Below are positions 8,087 through 16,044 of a stretch of 64,000 nt of DNA, piece after piece. How positions within the stretch are numbered: the first letter of the stretch is position 1; each line of letters opens with the position of its first letter. A program made the translations under genes and the position numbers. The notes beneath the pieces were generated by a model. It was not told the origin of the DNA and ran no database searches. It saw nothing but the letters and a program-made list of their open reading frames with translations. This DNA is from Andreprevotia chitinilytica DSM 18519 (GTDB lineage: Bacteria; Pseudomonadota; Gammaproteobacteria; Burkholderiales; Chitinibacteraceae), in contig NZ_JONM01000008.1 in the NCBI RefSeq assembly GCF_000711875.1, forward strand, positions 62,001 to 126,000. The letters run 5' to 3'.

Positions 8087-8920
8087 ATGAACTACCGCTA
8101 CCAACGCCGCTACGCCGGCCCACTACAAGCCGTGATCTTCGACTGGGCTGGCACCGTGGTCGATTTCGGTTCGTTTGCGCCAACCCAAGTGCTGATCGAC
8201 GCCTTCGCCGGCTTTGGTATTGATATCTCGCTAGCCGAAGCCCGCGTGCCAATGGGCCTGGCCAAGTGGGATCACATTCGTGCCTTGGGCGATATGCCGC
8301 AGGTTTCCGCCCGCTGGCAGGCCAAGTTCGGCCGGGAGATGACCGACCGTGACGTCGATGCAATCTACGAAGCTTTCATGCCGCTGCAAGTCGCCAAGGT
8401 CGGTCAATATTCGCACCTGATCGCGGGTGCGCTGGATGCCATTGCCGCGTTGCGTGAGCGCGGCCTGAAAATCGGCTCCTGCACTGGCTACCCACGCGTG
8501 GTGATGAATGCGCTGACCGATATCGCGGCCGAGCGCGGCTATGCGCCGGATTGCATCGTCGCGACCGACGACCTCAAGCCCGGCGGCCGTCCGGGGCCGT
8601 GGATGGTGTTGCACAACGTAATCGAACTGGGCGTGAGCGATGTTGCTGCCAGCGTGAAGGTGGACGACACCGTGCCGGGTATCGATGAAGGTTTGGCGGC
8701 GGGCATGTGGACGGTGGGCTTGTCCGCGTCCGGCAACGAAGTCGGTCTGACCGCCGAAGAATGGGCCGCGCTGACGCCAGTAGCGCAAGCCATCAAGCGG
8801 GCGGTGGCCGAGAAGAAGCTGTATCAGGCCGGCGCGCATTATGTGATCGATACCATTGCCGATCTGCTGCCGGTGATCGTCGATATCGAAGCCCGCATTG
8901 CGCGCGGAGAGCGGCCGTGA
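8087..8920 (+). CDS. phnX: phosphonoacetaldehyde hydrolase (phosphonatase)
   Basis: The protein has 277 residues. It is a HAD-superfamily enzyme that cleaves phosphonoacetaldehyde into acetaldehyde and phosphate through a Schiff base. Nucleophile Asp19 and acid Ala21 sit in [15 protein letters not shown], and the Schiff-base lysine is Lys60 in [11 protein letters not shown]; both are seven residues on from the numbering of the Bacillus cereus enzyme (Asp12, Lys53), so the spacing is conserved. GSCTGYPR and [19 protein letters not shown] are HAD motifs II and IV. AAAGGAACCCCC precedes the ATG. Its stop overlaps the GTG start of the next gene (GTGA). Confidence 0.96.
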   Translation: MNYRYQRRYAGPLQAVIFDWAGTVVDFGSFAPTQVLIDAFAGFGIDISLAEARVPMGLAKWDHIRALGDMPQVSARWQAKFGREMTDRDVDAIYEAFMPLQVAKVGQYSHLIAGALDAIAALRERGLKIGSCTGYPRVVMNALTDIAAERGYAPDCIVATDDLKPGGRPGPWMVLHNVIELGVSDVAASVKVDDTVPGIDEGLAAGMWTVGLSASGNEVGLTAEEWAALTPVAQAIKRAVAEKKLYQAGAHYVIDTIADLLPVIVDIEARIARGERP

Positions 8921-10023
8921 CGCGGTGCGATATCGCCATCGTCGGGGCCGGCATTGTCGGTCTGGCGCATGCGCTGGCGGCGGTAAAGCGGGGGCATCGC
9001 GTTACGGTGTTTGAGCGCGATACCCAAGCGCTTGGTGCTTCGGTGCGCAATTTTGGTTTGGGCCTGTCGCTCGGTCAGCGGCCCGGCGATATGCGCGAGC
9101 TGGCGCTGAAAAGCCGCGATATCTGGCTGGAAGTGCTGCCGCAAGCCGGCTGCTGGTACAAGCAACAGGGTAGCCTGACCATTGCCCGCGATGCGCTGGA
9201 AATGGCAGTGCTGGAGGAGTTTCAGTCGATGCTCGGTGCGGATTACGGCACGCGGCTGGCAGCGCCGGCTGAAGTCGCTGCGCATGGCTTGCCGATAGAT
9301 CAGGTTGCCGGCGCGCTGTTCAGCCCGACCGAAATTGCGCTCGAAGCACGCGTAGCGATCCCGGCGATTGCCAAATGGCTGGCGGAACAGCATGGCGTCG
9401 AGTTCGTGTTTGGCGCGCAGGTCAATGCCATCGACTTGCCAACGATCCACACCAGTCGCGGTACGTGGCAGGCCGAGCGCGTGTTTGTCTGCGCCGGGCA
9501 TGACTTCCAGACGCTTTATCCGGAAAGCTTCGCTGGCCTTGGCCTCAAGCGCTGCGCCTTGCAGATGCTGCGAGTGGCGAACCCCGGTTTCACGCTCGGC
9601 CCGGCGTTGATGACCGGCCTATCCACGCTGCGTTATGAAGCATTTGACGACATAGCGACTGTCGCCATCCTGCGCGCCAGAGTGGCGGAGCGAGAGCCGT
9701 TCTTGCTGGACGAGGGCATCCATCTGATCGTCCAGCAGGTGGGCGAGTCCGGCGAGCTGATCATTGGCGATTCGCATCGTTATGGCGAATCGGTCGGGCC
9801 GTTCAATGCCGATGCGGTTGATACGCGCTTGTTGCAACTGGCGCAAAGCCTGCTTGGCCGCGAGTTGACGGTGACTGAGCGCTGGCAGGGCATTTATGCC
9901 AGCGGGCCGGGTGATTATCTGGTGCGTGATGTGGCGGACGGCGTGCAGGCGGTGGCGATCACGGCCGGGGTGGGGATGAGTATTTCGTTTGCACTGGCGG
10001 AGCGGAATCTGGCAACGCTTTAG
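8917..10023 (+). CDS. phosphonate-associated FAD-dependent amine oxidoreductase (TIGR03364 family)
   Basis: The protein has 368 residues and a DAO-type fold. The FAD-binding GAGIVG lies at residues 10-15 and the acidic strand end at VTVFERD, followed by the family mark [27 protein letters not shown]-like C-terminal sequence closes the FAD site. The start is the GTG at 8917, which overlaps the phnX stop; the open frame extends upstream but that part lies inside phnX. Members of this family sit in phosphonate operons and are thought to oxidise aminoethylphosphonate or its N-methyl form to phosphonoacetaldehyde, widening the substrate range of phnW-phnX. The exact amine used here is not visible from sequence. 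Confidence 0.88.
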   Translation: MTRCDIAIVGAGIVGLAHALAAVKRGHRVTVFERDTQALGASVRNFGLGLSLGQRPGDMRELALKSRDIWLEVLPQAGCWYKQQGSLTIARDALEMAVLEEFQSMLGADYGTRLAAPAEVAAHGLPIDQVAGALFSPTEIALEARVAIPAIAKWLAEQHGVEFVFGAQVNAIDLPTIHTSRGTWQAERVFVCAGHDFQTLYPESFAGLGLKRCALQMLRVANPGFTLGPALMTGLSTLRYEAFDDIATVAILRARVAEREPFLLDEGIHLIVQQVGESGELIIGDSHRYGESVGPFNADAVDTRLLQLAQSLLGRELTVTERWQGIYASGPGDYLVRDVADGVQAVAITAGVGMSISFALAERNLATL

Positions 10024-10076
10024 ACCATGCCGTTTGTGATGTGGCGATCCAGCACGGATTTTTCCTGGCCGCCTCT

Positions 10077-10097
10077 CCTCAGCGATGAGGGCTTTTT
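10077..10097 (+). terminator. weak intrinsic terminator after the phosphonate genes
   Basis: CCTC (10077-10080), loop AGCGAT, GAGG (10087-10090), then GCTTTTTT. The stem is short, so efficiency is doubtful, but the T-run and its place after the last phn gene fit. Confidence 0.4.
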
Positions 10098-10130
10098 TAC
10101 AATGCTTCCGTCATGGTTCTGAGGTGTGCG

Positions 10131-10487
10131 ATGAGCGAAGCCTGTCTGCATTGCGGTGCCTGTTGCGCCAGCTTTCGGGTGTCCTTTTATTGGGCAGAAA
10201 CCGATGCAGCGGAGGGCGGCGCTGTGCCTGCTGAATTGACTGTGCCGGTCACACCGTGGCGCGTGGCCATGCGTGGCACTGAGACCGCACCGGTGCGGTG
10301 TGTCGCCTTGCAAGGCGAAGTGGGGCAACAGGTGGGGTGTTCGATCTACGCGGCCCGTTCCTCCACTTGCCGGGAGTTCACGGCGGGTGACGAGCGTTGT
10401 GCTGATGCCCGCGCCCGGCACGGTTTGCCGCCGTTGTCGGCGGTGATTGACGATTTACACGGCGTGCATGCGGTGCTGGCTGGCTGA
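10131..10487 (+). CDS. YkgJ-family cysteine cluster protein
   Basis: The protein has 118 residues and many cysteines: CLHCGACCASF near the N-terminus, then single cysteines in PVRCVAL, GCSIYAARSSTCREF and ERCADA. This is the zinc- or iron-chelating pattern of the YkgJ (UPF0153) family, whose biochemical role is not established. GAGGT seven bases upstream supports the ATG at 10131 over an in-frame ATG/GTG six codons earlier. A palindromic repeat follows at 10492-10522, between this gene and the convergent one. Confidence 0.82.
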   Translation: MSEACLHCGACCASFRVSFYWAETDAAEGGAVPAELTVPVTPWRVAMRGTETAPVRCVALQGEVGQQVGCSIYAARSSTCREFTAGDERCADARARHGLPPLSAVIDDLHGVHAVLAG

Positions 10488-10491
10488 TTTT

Positions 10492-10522
10492 GTAGCCCGG
10501 CTGGCAGAGCCGTCCGGGCTAC
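10492..10522. repeat. palindromic repeat GTAGCCCGG...CCGGGCTAC
   Basis: Perfect 9-bp arms (10492-10500 and 10514-10522) with an inner GGC/GCC hairpin. It lies between convergent genes and may act as a bidirectional transcription stop. This GTAGCCCGG palindrome is of a type widely scattered in proteobacterial intergenic regions. Confidence 0.7.
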
Positions 10523-10529
10523 GCGAACA

Positions 10530-11267
10530 TCATTTGATCCCGAGTACTCTGCGCAAGTCACCGGTATCCAGCACCCGGATACCCGGTGTGAGGTCGTGCA
10601 TTGTCAGCACGCAAGCCTCGGCGATTCGCTCGCTGGTCAGTGGCGCGACCGAATTCGGCAACATATAGCGGAACTGATCCAGATACAGCGCCTGAAAGCG
10701 CTTGATCCAACCGCCTTCTACCGGCTGCTGGCGGAACATGCTCGGGTGGATCTCGGTGACCTGCGTGAACGGCAGTTCGGCCAGTTGGCGGAGCAGCTCG
10801 CTGGCCGAGAGGGGCGTATGGCGCATCATTTGTACCGATGGCAACGCGGTTTGTATCAAGCAAAACCGGCTGGCCTTGGCGCTCGCAACGACATGGGCAA
10901 AGGGCAGGATGTCGGCCTCGCTTATGGCGTGCAGGCCTTCATCCCGTGCATTGGCGAGGCCAGGCGGGCCGACGCAGCAATAGACGTCATCGACCTTGGG
11001 CAGATGCAAGTGCGCGAGCTTTTCGTGATCAAGTTGCGATTGGTCTGGCGCGTGGCTGGGCAGCAGGATATGGCTGCAATGCGTGGTGCTGCTCACGATG
11101 GGTTTACTGGTGAGTACCCAAGTGTGGCGGTATTCGCGCACGAGGCGGTTGAGCATCGCTTCGCCCAAGCGATTGACCGCGCCGGCGATCAGTGCGGTGC
11201 GGCGGGTGTCGGCTTTGATGGTTGGTTCGTGCAGCGCGCCGCGCAGGTCGATGTGGGGCCGGGTCAT
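10530..11267 (-). CDS. NAD(P)-binding Rossmann-like protein (short-chain/epimerase type)
   Basis: The protein has 245 residues. A beta-alpha-beta start (TALIAGAVNRLGEAMLNRLV, near residues 22-41) resembles the dinucleotide-binding fold of HTATIP2-like atypical SDR proteins, and the later VDDVYCCVGPP and LIQTALPS also fit. The glycine-rich loop is degenerate (GAVNRLG rather than GxxGxxG), so cofactor binding is uncertain. The ATG at 11267 gives MTRPHIDLRGALHE; the frame stays open upstream, but that part would be encoded by the inverted-repeat arm at 11297-11346 and is not believed. The repeat block therefore ends 29 bases before this start codon and may supply or disturb its promoter. Confidence 0.6.
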   Translation of the reverse strand: MTRPHIDLRGALHEPTIKADTRRTALIAGAVNRLGEAMLNRLVREYRHTWVLTSKPIVSSTTHCSHILLPSHAPDQSQLDHEKLAHLHLPKVDDVYCCVGPPGLANARDEGLHAISEADILPFAHVVASAKASRFCLIQTALPSVQMMRHTPLSASELLRQLAELPFTQVTEIHPSMFRQQPVEGGWIKRFQALYLDQFRYMLPNSVAPLTSERIAEACVLTMHDLTPGIRVLDTGDLRRVLGIK

Positions 11268-11296
11268 TGGGTATTTGGAGCTTTGCTGAAAACCGG

Positions 11297-11346
11297 AAAT
11301 CTTGAACCACAGAGGACACTGAGAACACAGAGGTTCACAGAGAAAG
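11297..11346 (+). repeat. left 50-bp terminal inverted repeat of the 673-bp block
   Basis: Exact reverse complement of 11920-11969. The arm is built of ACAGAG-like motifs (CCACAGAGGACACTGAGAAC, then ACAGAGGTTCACAGAGAAAG). Confidence 0.95.
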
Positions 11347-11361
11347 CAAGAATCGGTAATA

Positions 11362-11399
11362 CGCAGGATGGATGGAGCGTAGTGTTCACCCATCCTGCG
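11362..11399. repeat. internal palindrome, left side of the block
   Basis: CGCAGGATGG (11362-11371) pairs with CCATCCTGCG (11390-11399). It sits just downstream of the small exported-protein gene (minus strand) and could also act as its transcription stop. Confidence 0.7.
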
Positions 11400-11411
11400 G
11401 GGCCCACCTGC

Positions 11412-11756
11412 TTAGAGCATTTGGATGTAGCTAACGACGCAGTAAGGGCCACTATATGTGCCAGCAATATGCACCGGTCTGTTCGTGGCTTTTGCAGCGA
11501 GCAACAAGCTAAAAATGGCTTTGGCGTTTGCTTGTTGTGTTGGCACATCTGCGCCCAGGCCATTCCAAGATAAAAGAGCTCCGGCACCACAGCTGCCTGC
11601 TGCGGTATCAACACTAAATGCCACTGCATTGGGCATGGAGTTGGGTTGAATTGCGGAGATGTTTGCACTGAGCACTTCCCAGTCATATGCCGCTGCAAAT
11701 GAGGAAGAAAAGGCTACGGCAAGGCCCAAGAGAGTTTTGGAAAGGAGTTTGGTCAT
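11412..11756 (-). CDS. small exported protein, function unknown, inside an inverted-repeat block
   Basis: The protein has 114 residues with a clear Sec signal peptide: KLLSK, a hydrophobic core GLAVAFSSSF, then AAA with cleavage probably before YDWEVL. The mature part is about 91 residues with two cysteines (Cys56 and Cys106) that could form a disulfide, and ends IAGTYSGPYCVVSYIQML. AAAGGAG-like sequence lies upstream (complement of TCCTTTCC at about 11739-11746 is inside the gene start region, so the SD is not decided). I do not recognise the family with certainty; small secreted proteins of this general shape occur in many proteobacteria. It is the only gene between the two 50-bp inverted repeats. 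Confidence 0.65.
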   Translation of the reverse strand: MTKLLSKTLLGLAVAFSSSFAAAYDWEVLSANISAIQPNSMPNAVAFSVDTAAGSCGAGALLSWNGLGADVPTQQANAKAIFSLLLAAKATNRPVHIAGTYSGPYCVVSYIQML

Positions 11757-11825
11757 TGGCTTCTCGAGTTGAGGGTTTGGTTGCTATTTATTGCTGCTGA
11801 CAAAAAAAGTCAGGAATGTACGGTG

Positions 11826-11890
11826 GGTTGAGCATAGCGATACCGGTAACCCACAGCCACCAGGAACGATGGGTATCGCTATGCTCAACC
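11826..11890. repeat. internal palindrome, right side of the block
   Basis: Perfect 19-bp arms, GGTTGAGCATAGCGATACC at 11826-11844 and its reverse complement at 11872-11890. It lies upstream of the small exported-protein gene. The GGTTGAGCATAGCGATACC type of palindrome is a common dispersed proteobacterial repeat. Confidence 0.85.
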
Positions 11891-11919
11891 ATCTACGTGT
11901 AACCGATCCCCGCCTTTGC

Positions 11920-11969
11920 CTTTCTCTGTGAACCTCTGTGTTCTCAGTGTCCTCTGTGGTTCAAGATTT
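11920..11969 (-). repeat. right 50-bp terminal inverted repeat of the 673-bp block
   Basis: Exact reverse complement of 11297-11346. It ends six bases before the stop codon of hrpA (11976). Confidence 0.95.
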
Positions 11970-11975
11970 TAGGTC

Positions 11976-14900
11976 TTACCGCCGAGTAATCTCATCCCAA
12001 GTCTTATTCAGCCGCTTGAGCGATACCGGATACGGCGTGCGTAGTTCCTGCGCGAACAGGCCGATGCGCAACTCTTCGATCATCCAGCGGAACGGCAGCA
12101 GCGGGGCGGTGTCGCGGCCTTCGCGTTGCCATTTCTCCAGCTCGGTTTCCCAGCGCTGTACCAGCTCGGCGATTTCTGCGGCGCGTTGGGCGTCGCGGGC
12201 GGGGTTTTGCACGCGCTTTTCCAGCCGTACGCGGATGGCTTTCAGGTAAATCGCCAGGCGTGGCAGTTGTTCCCACGGTGTTTTGGCGAGGAAGCCGTTG
12301 AAGACGAGTTTGCCGAGCTGTTCTTTCAGCTCATGGGACAGCGGGCCGGGTTTGTTGACCGTTTGCGTGAGTGGGAAATACTCGAACACCACTTCGGTGA
12401 GCGTGCGGATGACGGCATCGCGCACTGACGGTAGCCGCACCTTGGCGCGGCTTTTCTGGTCGTCGAATTCCTTTTTCTTGCGCGGCGGTTCGTCGTCGCC
12501 GATGAAAGCGCGGTCGCAGATGGTGGCGACGATGTCTTCCATCAGCATGTCGGCATTGCCGATGCTGCGTAGCGCAATGGCGAGCTGCTGGAAGTTCGGC
12601 ACGGATTTTTCCAGTTGCTTCACATGCTCTTTCAGTTCGAGCTGCAGCAGCCGGATCACGCCCTGCCGATGCGCTTCGGCCGCGGCGTGGGCGGTGTCGA
12701 ACAGGCGGATGGCGCAGGCGTCGTCTTCCGGCACCAGCGCTGGGTAGCCGGTGAGTTTGCGGCCTTGGCGCTTGATGGTGAGGTTGGCCGGCAGATCGCC
12801 GAAATCCCATTTGATGATGCCGGTTTTTTCGATGCCGCCATCGTCGGCTTCGTCGCGGAAGGTGAGTTGCGCGGCTTCGCCAAGCTGGGCGCGGATGGCG
12901 ACCAGATCGCGGCCGGTGGCGAGTTCCTGCCCGCCGTCATCGACGACGCGGAAGTGCATTTGCAAATGCAGCGGCAAATCGCTGGCATCGAACTCTTCGG
13001 CCGAGACGGGCTGGCCCGCGCCACGGGTGACGGCTTGGGCCAGTTGCGGCAACAGCGGCGCTTCGCGGTCGGCTTTTTCCAGATCGGTGAGCATGCGGGT
13101 GGCGAATTCCGGCACTGGCACGCACAGGCGGCGGATGGCCTTGGGCAGCGACTTGACCAGCAGGGTGATTTTTTCGCGCAGCATGCCCGGCACTAGCCAT
13201 TCGAAGGTGGCGTGGTTGACGCGGTTCAGCAGGTGCAGCGGCAGCGTGAGCGTGACGCCATCGAGCGGGTGGCCGGGTTCGAAGCGGTAAACGAGCGGTA
13301 GCTTGGCATCGGCCAGTTTGAAGAAGGCGGGGAATTGCTCTTCGGTCACGCTGGCGGCCGAATGGCTCATCAGGAAGTCACGCGTGAGGTAGAGCAGCTT
13401 CGGGTTGTCGGTTTCTGCCTTCTTGCGCCATGCCTCGAAGCTGTGACCGTTGACGATATCGGCCGGCACGATGGCGTCGAAGTAGCGGTATAGGGCTTCT
13501 TCATCCACCAGTACGTCTTGCCGGCGCGCCTTGTGCTCCAGCTCTTCCACTTCCAGCAGCAATTCGAGGTTGTGGTCGAAGAACTTGGCGTTGGTCTTGT
13601 AATTGAAGCGAACCAGTGCTTCGCGGATGAACATCTCGCGTGATTCGGCCGGGTTGATGCGGCCGTAGTGCACGCGGCGGCGGTTGACGATCGGCAGACC
13701 GTACAGCGTGACGCGCTCGCTGGCGATGACTTCAGCGCGTTCCTTCTCCCAGTGCGGGTCGAAATACTGCTTCTTGGTCAGGTGGCTGGCGAGGCGCTCC
13801 ACCCAGTCCGGCTCGATGGCTGCAACGGTGCGGCCCCACAGTTTGGTGGTTTCGACCAGCTCACCGGCGACGATCCATTTCGGCCGGCTCTTTTTCAGGC
13901 ATGAGCCGGGGAAGATGTTGAACTTGAGGCCGCGTGCGCCGAGGTATTCGTCGTTCTCCGGCTGCTTCATGCCGAGGCTGCCCAAGAGGCCGGTCATCAG
14001 TGCCTTGTGGATTTGCTCGTAGGTGCCGACGGTCTCGTTCAGCCGCCATTCCATGTCTTCGACGATATCGGTCAGCTGCCGATGCAGATCGCGCCATTCG
14101 CGCATGCGCAGGTAAGACAGGAAGCTATCGTGGCAGACACTGACCAATTGCTTGTTGGAGGTCTTCTCGTCCAGTGCACGCTCGAAGAACGTCCACAGAT
14201 GCAGGTAGGAGAGGAAATCCGATTTGTCGTCGGTGAACTTGGCCTGGGCGCGGTCGGCGGCTTCACGCGCGTCGAACGGGCGCTCGCGTGGGTCTTGCAC
14301 GGACAGGCCCGAGGCGATGATGAGGATTTCCTTCAGGCACTGGTTTTCCTGCCCGGCCAGCAACATGCGGCCCAGGCGCGGATCAACCGGCAGGCGGGCG
14401 AGTTGTTTGCCGGTGGCGGTCAGTTCGTTGTCGTCGTCGACCGCGCCGAGTTCGTGCAATTGCGCGTAGCCATCGGCGACCAGCTTGCCGGATGGCGCTT
14501 CAAGGAAAGGGAACTGATCGACCGAGCCCAATTTGAGCGCAGCCATGCGCAGGATGACAGCGGCAAGGCTGGAGCGGACGATTTCCGGGTCGGTAAAGCC
14601 GGCGCGCAGATTGAAGTCCTGCTCGGAATACAGCCGCACGCAAATACCGCTGGAGACGCGACCGCAACGGCCGGCGCGTTGGCGGGCGCTGGCCTGGCTG
14701 ATTGGCTCGACCATCAACTGCTCGACCTTGGCGCGCGGCGAATAGCGTTTGATGCGGGCGAGGCCGGAGTCGATCACGTAGCGGATGCCGGGCACGGTGA
14801 GCGAGGTTTCGGCGACGTTGGTGGCGAGCACGACGCGGCGGCCGTTGCCGGGGCGGAAGATGCGTTGCTGGTCTTCGTTGGATAAGCGAGCGAAGAGCGG

Positions 14901-15863
14901 GATGACTTCGGCGTCGCGCAGCTTGGCCTTGCGGAATTCCTCGGCGGTTTCGCGGATTTCGCGCTCGCCGGGCAGGAATACCAGCACGTCGCCGCTGCCG
15001 TCGTGCCGCCACAGGTGCTCGACCTCGCGCACGATGGCTTCTTCCATTTCGATTTCGGCATCGTCTTCGTCGCGGCTTTTCAGCTCGGCGTAGCGGACTT
15101 CCACCGGGTAGGTACGGCCGGAGACTTCCAGTACCGGCGCACCGTCGAAGTGGTTGGAGAAGCGATCCGCATCGATGGTGGCGGAGGTGATGATGACTTT
15201 CAGGTCGGGCCGCTTGGGCAGCAACTGCTTGAGATAGCCAAGCAGGAAGTCGATGTTCAGGCTGCGTTCGTGTGCCTCATCGACAATGATGGTGTCGTAG
15301 TTGGCGAGGTAACGATCGGATAGCGTTTCGGCGAGCAGGATGCCGTCGGTCATCAGCTTGATGTAGCTGTCGCCAGTGGATTTATCGGTGAAGCGCACCT
15401 TGAAGCCGACGATGCTGCCGAGCTCGGATTTGAGCTCCTGCGCGATGCGGCTGGCGACCGAACGGGCGGCGAGGCGGCGTGGCTGGGTGTGGCCGATCAG
15501 GCCGGTCACGCCGCGGCCGAGTTCGAGGCAGATCTTGGGTAGCTGGGTGGTTTTGCCGGAGCCGGTTTCGCCACAGATGATGACGACCTGGTTTTCGCTG
15601 ATCGCTTTGGCGATTTCGTCCCGGCGCTGGTTGACCGGCAGGTTGTCGTCGAATTCGGGGCGGGGCAGGCGTTCGCGGCGGCGGGCGGTTTTTTCAGCAG
15701 CGCGGGCGAGTTCGGTGTCCAGCTCGGCGAACAGGCGCTCCGCTGGCTTGCCGGTGGCGATCCGGTCTGCGAGCTGGCGTAGTTTGCGTTCCAGGCCCCA
15801 GCGGTCGCGGGCGGGAACGTGGTCGAGGCGGGTGGACAGGGTGGCAAGACTAGGGATGGACAT
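11976..15863 (-). CDS. hrpA: ATP-dependent RNA helicase HrpA (DEAH-box)
   Basis: The protein has 1295 residues, matching the roughly 1300 of E. coli HrpA. Walker A GETGSGKTT lies at 98-106 and the DEAH box IIVDEAHERSLN at 192-203, followed by SATID, the helicase C-terminal domain with QRAGRCGR, then HA2, OB-fold and the long HrpA C-terminal region (DUF3418). HrpA unwinds RNA; in bacteria it is linked to mRNA processing and to rescue of colliding ribosomes. The gene appears intact. Its 3' end abuts the right arm of the inverted-repeat block, and its 5' flank holds a palindromic element (15901-16044). Confidence 0.96.
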   Translation of the reverse strand: MSIPSLATLSTRLDHVPARDRWGLERKLRQLADRIATGKPAERLFAELDTELARAAEKTARRRERLPRPEFDDNLPVNQRRDEIAKAISENQVVIICGETGSGKTTQLPKICLELGRGVTGLIGHTQPRRLAARSVASRIAQELKSELGSIVGFKVRFTDKSTGDSYIKLMTDGILLAETLSDRYLANYDTIIVDEAHERSLNIDFLLGYLKQLLPKRPDLKVIITSATIDADRFSNHFDGAPVLEVSGRTYPVEVRYAELKSRDEDDAEIEMEEAIVREVEHLWRHDGSGDVLVFLPGEREIRETAEEFRKAKLRDAEVIPLFARLSNEDQQRIFRPGNGRRVVLATNVAETSLTVPGIRYVIDSGLARIKRYSPRAKVEQLMVEPISQASARQRAGRCGRVSSGICVRLYSEQDFNLRAGFTDPEIVRSSLAAVILRMAALKLGSVDQFPFLEAPSGKLVADGYAQLHELGAVDDDNELTATGKQLARLPVDPRLGRMLLAGQENQCLKEILIIASGLSVQDPRERPFDAREAADRAQAKFTDDKSDFLSYLHLWTFFERALDEKTSNKQLVSVCHDSFLSYLRMREWRDLHRQLTDIVEDMEWRLNETVGTYEQIHKALMTGLLGSLGMKQPENDEYLGARGLKFNIFPGSCLKKSRPKWIVAGELVETTKLWGRTVAAIEPDWVERLASHLTKKQYFDPHWEKERAEVIASERVTLYGLPIVNRRRVHYGRINPAESREMFIREALVRFNYKTNAKFFDHNLELLLEVEELEHKARRQDVLVDEEALYRYFDAIVPADIVNGHSFEAWRKKAETDNPKLLYLTRDFLMSHSAASVTEEQFPAFFKLADAKLPLVYRFEPGHPLDGVTLTLPLHLLNRVNHATFEWLVPGMLREKITLLVKSLPKAIRRLCVPVPEFATRMLTDLEKADREAPLLPQLAQAVTRGAGQPVSAEEFDASDLPLHLQMHFRVVDDGGQELATGRDLVAIRAQLGEAAQLTFRDEADDGGIEKTGIIKWDFGDLPANLTIKRQGRKLTGYPALVPEDDACAIRLFDTAHAAAEAHRQGVIRLLQLELKEHVKQLEKSVPNFQQLAIALRSIGNADMLMEDIVATICDRAFIGDDEPPRKKKEFDDQKSRAKVRLPSVRDAVIRTLTEVVFEYFPLTQTVNKPGPLSHELKEQLGKLVFNGFLAKTPWEQLPRLAIYLKAIRVRLEKRVQNPARDAQRAAEIAELVQRWETELEKWQREGRDTAPLLPFRWMIEELRIGLFAQELRTPYPVSLKRLNKTWDEITRR

Positions 15864-15900
15864 CGGGCTCTGCGCGGGTAAAACCGGCGCGGATTTTATC

Positions 15901-16044
15901 AGAAGCCGCCCTCAAAATGGCTGTGCGGCCCTGATCGCGGGTCGGGCAGTGCTCGGAATCCTCATGTATCCATATACATTCCGGTTCCTGCGCGCTGTCC
16001 TTCCCGCGCTGACGGCCGCTCGCTGATTTTGAGGGCTGGCTTCT
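15901..16044. repeat. about 144-bp imperfect palindromic element
   Basis: The left arm AGAAGCCGCCCTCAAAAT (15901-15918) and right arm ATTTTGAGGGCTGGCTTCT (16026-16044) are complementary with one extra base. Complementarity continues inward (CGGCCCTGATCGCGGG against CCCGCGCTGACGGCCG) to a centre ATGTATCCATATACAT. It fills the space between hrpA and the PAS gene and reaches into the latter's stop codon. A related half-site lies at 26909-26938. Confidence 0.7.

Noticed and set aside
10596-11573. Long plus-strand frame antisense to the Rossmann protein and crossing the repeat arm
   Set aside because: No domain, and it runs through the inverted repeat and part of the small exported gene.
11297-11969. 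The 673-bp block as a classic insertion sequence
   Set aside because: No transposase and no target duplication visible; the single gene is a secreted protein.
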